From W0P28-013 sp963659365 (lineage in GTDB: Bacteria > Bacteroidota > Bacteroidia > Bacteroidales > Paludibacteraceae): a stretch of DNA of 10,407 nucleotides. The DNA lies in the NCBI GenBank assembly GCA_963659365.1, contig CAVKTI010000069.1, positions 1 through 10,407 on the forward strand, given 5' to 3'. The first letter of the stretch is position 1. Every line of letters begins with the position of its first letter. Positions 5,339-10,407 of this stretch are shown here, one piece after another. Both the position numbers and the translations under genes were made by a program. The notes under the pieces are model-generated. The model made no database searches. It was not told the DNA's origin and saw only the letters and a list, made by a program, of their open reading frames with translations.

Positions 5339-8300
5339 ATGGCAACACAAAACGACTATAATCGGCAAGCATACGACCTACTCAAAGAGCGCGGCTACAT
5401 TACCAAACTCGATTACGATGGTTTTTGCACAAAACTTGAAGACCCGACCTATTCACAAAAAGTGTATGATTCTTTAAGAAAAAACGAATATATCACCAAA
5501 CTCGATTACGACGGATTCAAGACCAAAGCGAATGTTGGCGTAGTAGCCCCTGCTCAACCTACTGGCGGCATTCCGCAGCAGCAGTCGTTTTCTGATGTAC
5601 CCGAGAACCTCACGGTGCAGCAGATGGACAGCATCTCGAACGCCGAGAACGCACGCTTCGGTACAGAGTTCACCACCAGCGACCAACAGCAGCCACAAGA
5701 GGAGAAAAGTTTTTGGCAAAGATTGGGCGACAAATTAAACGATGTCGTAGCAAAGACACAGCAGGGAGTTGCAGTAGGCGGCGGACTTGCACCGACACAA
5801 GCATCGTTGGCGCAAGAACGCAAAGACGCACAGTTGGTAGAAGATGCTGCCAACGCCGACCGCAGAGCATACGCCGAGAACCCTTATCTGAAAGACGACA
5901 TTGCGCTGACGAACCAAGATGTACAGGCTGGCAAGTACAAACCCAAACAGGAGAAAGACGACCAAGACATCTTCGACAACCAAAGCGAACTCTATCGGCG
6001 CACACCCGACGGAGAGGCTGCCTACAACAAGATGACGGAGCAGGTGCGCAACATTCAGCAGCAGTATATCGACCAGTTCGCCAAGAGCGACGAGTTCCGC
6101 AAACTGCAAGAGCAGTACCAACAACAACTGAACGCCGCCAACGGCGACGATGCCAAAGCGGAGGTTACACGCCGTTTCAACGAACTACTGAACAAGCGGC
6201 TCGAGGAACGCTACGGCGCAGATATGGACGAAAAGTGCCGCACGGCACAAGCCGAATACTTTGAATCGCTCTACAAAGCACGCCAACAATCGTACGACGG
6301 CGCACGCGAACGCCTCTACGCACCGATAGTGCGTGAGAAAAACGAGAACATACTTAATAGTGTAAATGCCACGCTCGATAAAGAAATTGAACAGCAATAC
6401 GAAAAGTTATTCAAAGAAGACCCCTATCTGTTGCAAAACGAAAACACGGCAGCAGTTGCGCTATTCACCGCTAAACGAGGGTTGAGAAGCAAAGAGGGGC
6501 AATTACTGCAAACAGCGAAAGACCGCTTGGAGGAGAACAAAAAACTTATCGACGCGGCAGTCGAGGGCAAAGGCTTTTGGGCTGGCTTGGGCAATACGGC
6601 TGGCGACTTTGACAACTGGACGATGGGCTTGTCGGAGTACTACAACAACAAGAATGTGCGTGCCGTACTCGAAAAAGCCGACAAAGGCGAGGAACTGACA
6701 AAGGCAGAGCAAGCAGTGATGGACGCTGTTGCGCTCGAAACAATGGCGCACCAATACTACGCCTACCAACTATCGCGTATGTATAAGGCTGGCGAAACCA
6801 CTGGCGCAAGTCTGCCCTTTATGGTCGATTTTATGATAAACCCAATAGCAGGTACTGGCAAAGCGTTGGCAAAGACTGCTATGAAATGGGGCATAAAGCG
6901 TGGCTTGGCAAAAGGCACACGCTATGCGGTGCAGATAGGCGCACGCTTGGGCGGCGACCTGCTCGGTGCAACAGGTATGACACTAACCACAGGCGCAGGG
7001 CGTATAGCCGCTGGCACAGAACAGCGTATGACTGGCGATGTGATGTCCGACATATCGTACGACCGAGAGAAAGGCACATACAACATCAACTACAACGGCA
7101 GAGAGAACCAGCAGACATTCGGCACAGCATTGTGGAATAGTGCTGCCGACCAGTGGGTTGAAAACTATTCGGAGATGGCTCTTAATGTATTCAACCACAG
7201 CGGCAAGATGGTTGAACGCTGGATTAAACAGTCGCCATTGAACGGACTATTCAACGCAAAAGGTGCAGAGGCGTTCAAACATCTGTGGAGTGCTTACGAC
7301 AAAATACAAGAGCGTGCGCAGTTTCACGGTTATCTCGGTGAGGTCAGCGAGGAGTATTTTGGCAATCTGTTGCGCCTTGCAGTAACCACCGACACCAAAG
7401 CCGAAGATGTGTTCAGTGCCGACGCACAGATAGATACTTGGATAGGTTTAGCCCCCACATCGGTAGCCTTTGCGCTGCTTGGTATGGGCGGTCGTGGTAT
7501 CAACAAATACAACAAATACAAAGCAGGTAAGGAAGCGTACGCCAACTATCTGTCGAGGCTAACGCCACAAGAGCGCGCTACATTCGACATTGTGCGGCAG
7601 CATATCGAGAACGGCGACACCGACTTTGCCAAAGACTATGTGAAAGAGATAGCGCGCGACTATCGACTTACGCCGCAGCAAAAGCAAGACCGACTGCAAG
7701 CCGTCTATGCAACGCTGTACGACAAGCAGTATGCCGATTTCAAAGGGGCGATAGAGAACGAGATTCGCTCGAACCTCGACGCACTATATCGACCACGCGT
7801 AGGCTCTGACGGTAAACTGACTTTCGCCTTTTTGGACGGCAACCCTGTGTCGGTATCGCACCAAAACGACAACGGCACATACCATATTATCGATGTTAAT
7901 GGCAACGAGAGCGATGTTGATGGCAGCGCACTGACCGATATAGAATCGCACAACTACGACGAGTTCATTCAACAATGGACGACGAAGCAGTTGCTTACCG
8001 ACATTGTAGAGCGGCGTTTCAGCAAAGGCGACAAGATTACCAACGGCGAATACGAGGGCGAGATAGCCGATTTCGACGGCAGCAATGTAACGATACGCTT
8101 TGCCGACAACACCACTGCCAATGTACCCTACTCCGAGATTGAGGAAGACTGGGGTTTTGTTGATGAGAAAAAGATGGATACCGCCGCAGCCGAAACGGAC
8201 AAGCAGACCAACGAAACGAACGGTCATGTTACCAATGTACGCATAGGTGGCGAGAGCGCAACATTCTATGTTAAGAGCGGCAACCTTGCCGTTACCACCA

Positions 8301-10407
8301 ACAGCGACGGCAAACCAATTATCGACAAAGGGCAGTCGGACAAAGTGTTCACTGTGGTCAATGCCGAAACAGGCGAAGCAACGCAGGTCGGTATCGAACG
8401 AATAGCGGAGGTGTTGGGCGACGCTACGGCACAAGAGATAAAGGAGCAGAGCAACGAAGCCATACGCCAAGCGTCGTACAACGAACGCAACTACCCAGCA
8501 GGGTCTATCGTCTATAACGAGCAGATGCCCAACGGACTGACCTCTATTGTCAGCACCGACGAAAACGGTATCGGCATACAATCGCTCAACGAGCAGACAG
8601 GACAGATAGAACAGACCAACATTCCAAACGAGCAGCGCAACACTTGGCGGCGGCTCAATCTCGAACAGGGTAACATACTGCAAACGCAGGTCAGCACAAT
8701 AGAGATAATCGAAAATAATGGTGCTGACGGCTACACTGTATCTATCGACGGCGCACAGCCACAACGCATAGGCGCACAACAACTCGCCGACAAACTCACA
8801 GCCGAGCAGTTCGATGTGGCTGCCTACGAAGCACAATACGGAAAGGTTGAGCAAGAGGCGGAGCAAGAGCAACAACAAGCCGAGCAGCCGCAGCCCGAAC
8901 AACAGCAGCCCGAACAGCAACAACACCCCGAACAAGCGCAAGCAGAACAGCAAGAGGAGGGCGCAGAGTTCAGCGACGAAGATGTGAATGCCACCGTTAC
9001 GGACATATTCCGTAAGTTGCAGAAGCAGAAAGAACTCGCCGCCAAACCTATTTCGCTTATCGACGAAAAAGCAGTTGCCAAACGCGAAGCCGCCAAGCAG
9101 GAGATTGAACGCTTGCAACAACTCTACGACTACTGGGACGGCATAAAACAGCGCAGAGATGAGCAGAAAACGGCAGCAGCCAAGCAGCGCAAAGCAGAGG
9201 ACGAAGCAGAACGCCAACGCCGCGAAGCAGAAAAGGCAGCACAAGCCGAAGCGGAGCGCATAGAGCGAGAAAAAGCGCAGGGCGTTCCCGATGTGTCGAG
9301 AGATAACGCCATCGACGCACGCAAACGCGGCTACCGCATAGAGAGCGGACGCGTCATCGAACGGCAGTTGCCAGTGAAAGGTATCTACGGAAACTCCCAC
9401 GAGGTGATGTTCTCGACAAAAGACAAACCGCTGGGGCGTGTGAAAGTGGTAGAAGCAGGGGCATTGCAGCCAAGCCATATCAACGGCGCACGCAACAACC
9501 GCTATTTCATTACCGAAGCACAGCCAAAGGAGCGCACCGACAAAGCAAGCCAAATGGCAGCCGAAAAGATTGCGCAAAACATTATTCCGCAACAGATAAC
9601 AGAGGGGACGACCGCCTATCAAGGTGCGCCAGTCATCAACACACGCGGCGAGGTGATACAGGGTAACAACCGCACCACCGCCCTACAAAAGATGTACGAC
9701 GAGTTCCCCGACCAAGCAGCCATATACAAGCAATATCTTATCGACAACGCCGAAAAATTTGGTTTGAACGCCGACGAGATAGCAGCAATGGAGAAGCCAG
9801 TGCTGACTACCGAACTCAATGTGAGCGACGAAGAGGCAATACGGCTTGGGCAAAAGAACGCACAAGACACCGAAAGCGGTGGTCGCCAGCGTATCGACAG
9901 CGAAAAGACAGCGCAAATGCTCGGCAACAAGTTGTATAACTTTGCGCAACGGCTTACACAGTCGAACGACGAGGAGATGCCGCTGACCGATGTTATTGGT
10001 GCGAACGGCAAGACTGCGCTCAAATACTTGAATACGCAGGGCATCATCAACGAAACGCAATATCAAAGCGCATTCGACAAGAACGGCAACCTAACCCCCG
10101 AAGCCAAGTCCGACCTGCTGGGCGTGTTGGAGAATATGCTGTTTGCAGGAGCAAAGAGCGACCGCATCAAAGAGATGTTTTCGACACTGCCACAGCCAGC
10201 GCAGAAAGCCATTTTGCAGACCATAGCACGCGACGCAGAGAACAGCAACGACGCAAAGGTTGCGCCTTATCTGCAAGAGGCTATCGAAGCCTACTACTCG
10301 GTGAAAGACGACGAGGTTTTTCTTGCCGCAAAGACGCTTGACGAGCGTATGCGTGCCATTGATTCGTGGGCGCGGCAGAGCCAAATGGACTTTGCAGGTA
10401 ACGCCTT
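5339..10407 (+). CDS. Giant polyvalent protein with DdrB-like ParB domain (partial, no stop in window)
   Basis: The frame is open from ATG 5339 to the last base, at least 1689 codons. Residues 11-33 and 42-64 are repeats sharing YITKLDYDGF. Charged helical sequence runs to about 480. Residues about 485-560 and 698-720 are Gly/Ala-rich and hydrophobic, possibly membrane-active. Beta-rich segments lie at about 828-1165, one (about 904-935) like a small SH3/KOW barrel. A Gln/Glu/Pro linker (1171-1207) and an Arg/Glu/Ala coiled coil (about 1240-1315) lead to a DdrB-like ParB-superfamily domain (about 1350-1500). Its marks are VEAGALQPSH (1371-1380), GAPV followed by GNNRT (1442-1446), and a helical C-terminal part with the NLTPE phrase near 1584. 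Such domains occur in polyvalent proteins thought to be injected with phage or plasmid DNA and to act on it or counter host defences. Here that role, and ejection with the 215- and 562-aa products, is inference. The ATG at 5328 is in another frame that stops by 5476. Confidence 0.88.
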   Translation, partial: MATQNDYNRQAYDLLKERGYITKLDYDGFCTKLEDPTYSQKVYDSLRKNEYITKLDYDGFKTKANVGVVAPAQPTGGIPQQQSFSDVPENLTVQQMDSISNAENARFGTEFTTSDQQQPQEEKSFWQRLGDKLNDVVAKTQQGVAVGGGLAPTQASLAQERKDAQLVEDAANADRRAYAENPYLKDDIALTNQDVQAGKYKPKQEKDDQDIFDNQSELYRRTPDGEAAYNKMTEQVRNIQQQYIDQFAKSDEFRKLQEQYQQQLNAANGDDAKAEVTRRFNELLNKRLEERYGADMDEKCRTAQAEYFESLYKARQQSYDGARERLYAPIVREKNENILNSVNATLDKEIEQQYEKLFKEDPYLLQNENTAAVALFTAKRGLRSKEGQLLQTAKDRLEENKKLIDAAVEGKGFWAGLGNTAGDFDNWTMGLSEYYNNKNVRAVLEKADKGEELTKAEQAVMDAVALETMAHQYYAYQLSRMYKAGETTGASLPFMVDFMINPIAGTGKALAKTAMKWGIKRGLAKGTRYAVQIGARLGGDLLGATGMTLTTGAGRIAAGTEQRMTGDVMSDISYDREKGTYNINYNGRENQQTFGTALWNSAADQWVENYSEMALNVFNHSGKMVERWIKQSPLNGLFNAKGAEAFKHLWSAYDKIQERAQFHGYLGEVSEEYFGNLLRLAVTTDTKAEDVFSADAQIDTWIGLAPTSVAFALLGMGGRGINKYNKYKAGKEAYANYLSRLTPQERATFDIVRQHIENGDTDFAKDYVKEIARDYRLTPQQKQDRLQAVYATLYDKQYADFKGAIENEIRSNLDALYRPRVGSDGKLTFAFLDGNPVSVSHQNDNGTYHIIDVNGNESDVDGSALTDIESHNYDEFIQQWTTKQLLTDIVERRFSKGDKITNGEYEGEIADFDGSNVTIRFADNTTANVPYSEIEEDWGFVDEKKMDTAAAETDKQTNETNGHVTNVRIGGESATFYVKSGNLAVTTNSDGKPIIDKGQSDKVFTVVNAETGEATQVGIERIAEVLGDATAQEIKEQSNEAIRQASYNERNYPAGSIVYNEQMPNGLTSIVSTDENGIGIQSLNEQTGQIEQTNIPNEQRNTWRRLNLEQGNILQTQVSTIEIIENNGADGYTVSIDGAQPQRIGAQQLADKLTAEQFDVAAYEAQYGKVEQEAEQEQQQAEQPQPEQQQPEQQQHPEQAQAEQQEEGAEFSDEDVNATVTDIFRKLQKQKELAAKPISLIDEKAVAKREAAKQEIERLQQLYDYWDGIKQRRDEQKTAAAKQRKAEDEAERQRREAEKAAQAEAERIEREKAQGVPDVSRDNAIDARKRGYRIESGRVIERQLPVKGIYGNSHEVMFSTKDKPLGRVKVVEAGALQPSHINGARNNRYFITEAQPKERTDKASQMAAEKIAQNIIPQQITEGTTAYQGAPVINTRGEVIQGNNRTTALQKMYDEFPDQAAIYKQYLIDNAEKFGLNADEIAAMEKPVLTTELNVSDEEAIRLGQKNAQDTESGGRQRIDSEKTAQMLGNKLYNFAQRLTQSNDEEMPLTDVIGANGKTALKYLNTQGIINETQYQSAFDKNGNLTPEAKSDLLGVLENMLFAGAKSDRIKEMFSTLPQPAQKAILQTIARDAENSNDAKVAPYLQEAIEAYYSVKDDEVFLAAKTLDERMRAIDSWARQSQMDFAGNA
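5402..5511 (+). repeat. Tandem 93-bp repeat encoding the N-terminal 31-residue repeats
   Basis: ACCAAACTCGATTACGA is identical at 5402-5418 and 5495-5511, 93 bases (31 codons) apart. It lies inside two protein repeats (residues 11-33 and 42-64) that match at 15 of 23 positions: Tyr-Asp near the start, the shared block YITKLDYDGF, then Thr-Lys. They form the first 65 residues of the giant protein, ahead of a Gln-rich linker, and so look like a separate N-terminal docking or packaging module. Confidence 0.85.

Larger units (their letters stand above)
1296..10407 (+). mobile_element. Left end of an integrated element, probably a prophage (partial)
   Basis: The sequence shows a tRNA gene, an integrase with a repeat array in front of it, and then three closely packed genes whose products look like virion-internal or injected proteins. 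The last has a DdrB-like ParB domain, known from polyvalent proteins of phages and conjugative elements. Coding style changes beyond the tRNA: the element genes are rich in A and C on the coding strand (CAA, CAG, GAC, AAC, GCA, ACA codons) and encode Gln-, Ala- and Asn-rich proteins. No terminase, portal, capsid, replication, relaxase or type IV secretion gene is visible. A prophage is favoured over a conjugative element because the 215-aa protein looks like a DNA pilot or internal virion protein. The right end is not in the window. Confidence 0.65.

Noticed and set aside
5328..5476. Alternative start for the giant gene at ATG 5328
   Set aside because: That ATG is in a different frame which stops by 5476. 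The frame from 5339 stays open to the window end and encodes the repeats at once.
7784..9622. 612-codon open frame on the minus strand
   Set aside because: It lies wholly antisense to the giant plus-strand gene. It is Leu/Cys/Val/Phe-rich with no recognisable domain, as expected from reading the complement of a gene poor in T and rich in CAA, GAC and GCA codons.

Overview
The window looks like a piece of a Bacteroidetes chromosome, most likely order Bacteroidales, with the left end of an integrated mobile element, probably a prophage. The lineage call rests on three things: the tRNA promoter matches the Bacteroidetes TTTG / TAnnTTTG consensus, the genes lack Shine-Dalgarno leaders, and the tyrosine recombinase resembles Bacteroides/Prevotella integrases. 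I cannot assign a genus.

Host part (1 to about 1318). A complete zinc-dependent L-threonine 3-dehydrogenase gene (tdh, 113-1138) is followed by a weak terminator candidate, a well-formed promoter (1184-1215) and an intact tRNA-Val(UAC) gene with encoded CCA (1241-1318).

Element part (about 1296 to beyond the right edge). A terminator hairpin follows the tRNA. Next comes an AT-rich leader holding ten tandem units of about 11 bp (1448-1559), resembling integrase arm-type sites, and then an integrase gene (1571-2761) with its own terminator. A 213-base gap carries several short direct repeats with 10- or 20-bp period. It leads into a tight co-directional cluster of three genes (gaps of 10 and 17 bases). 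These encode a 215-aa alpha-helical protein with a hydrophobic N-terminus, a 562-aa low-complexity protein, and a giant open frame starting at 5339 that is still open at the last base (at least 1689 codons).

The giant protein has N-terminal 31-residue repeats, a Gly/Ala-rich hydrophobic middle, beta-rich segments, a Q/E/P linker, a coiled coil, and a DdrB-like ParB-superfamily domain near its visible C-terminus. That architecture fits the 'polyvalent proteins' of phages and conjugative elements, which are thought to enter a new host together with the DNA. My reading is that the three genes encode virion-internal or DNA-ejection proteins placed directly beside the integration module. No capsid, portal, terminase, relaxase or conjugation gene is in view, so the type of element is inference.

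All sizeable minus-strand open frames here are antisense shadows of these genes.
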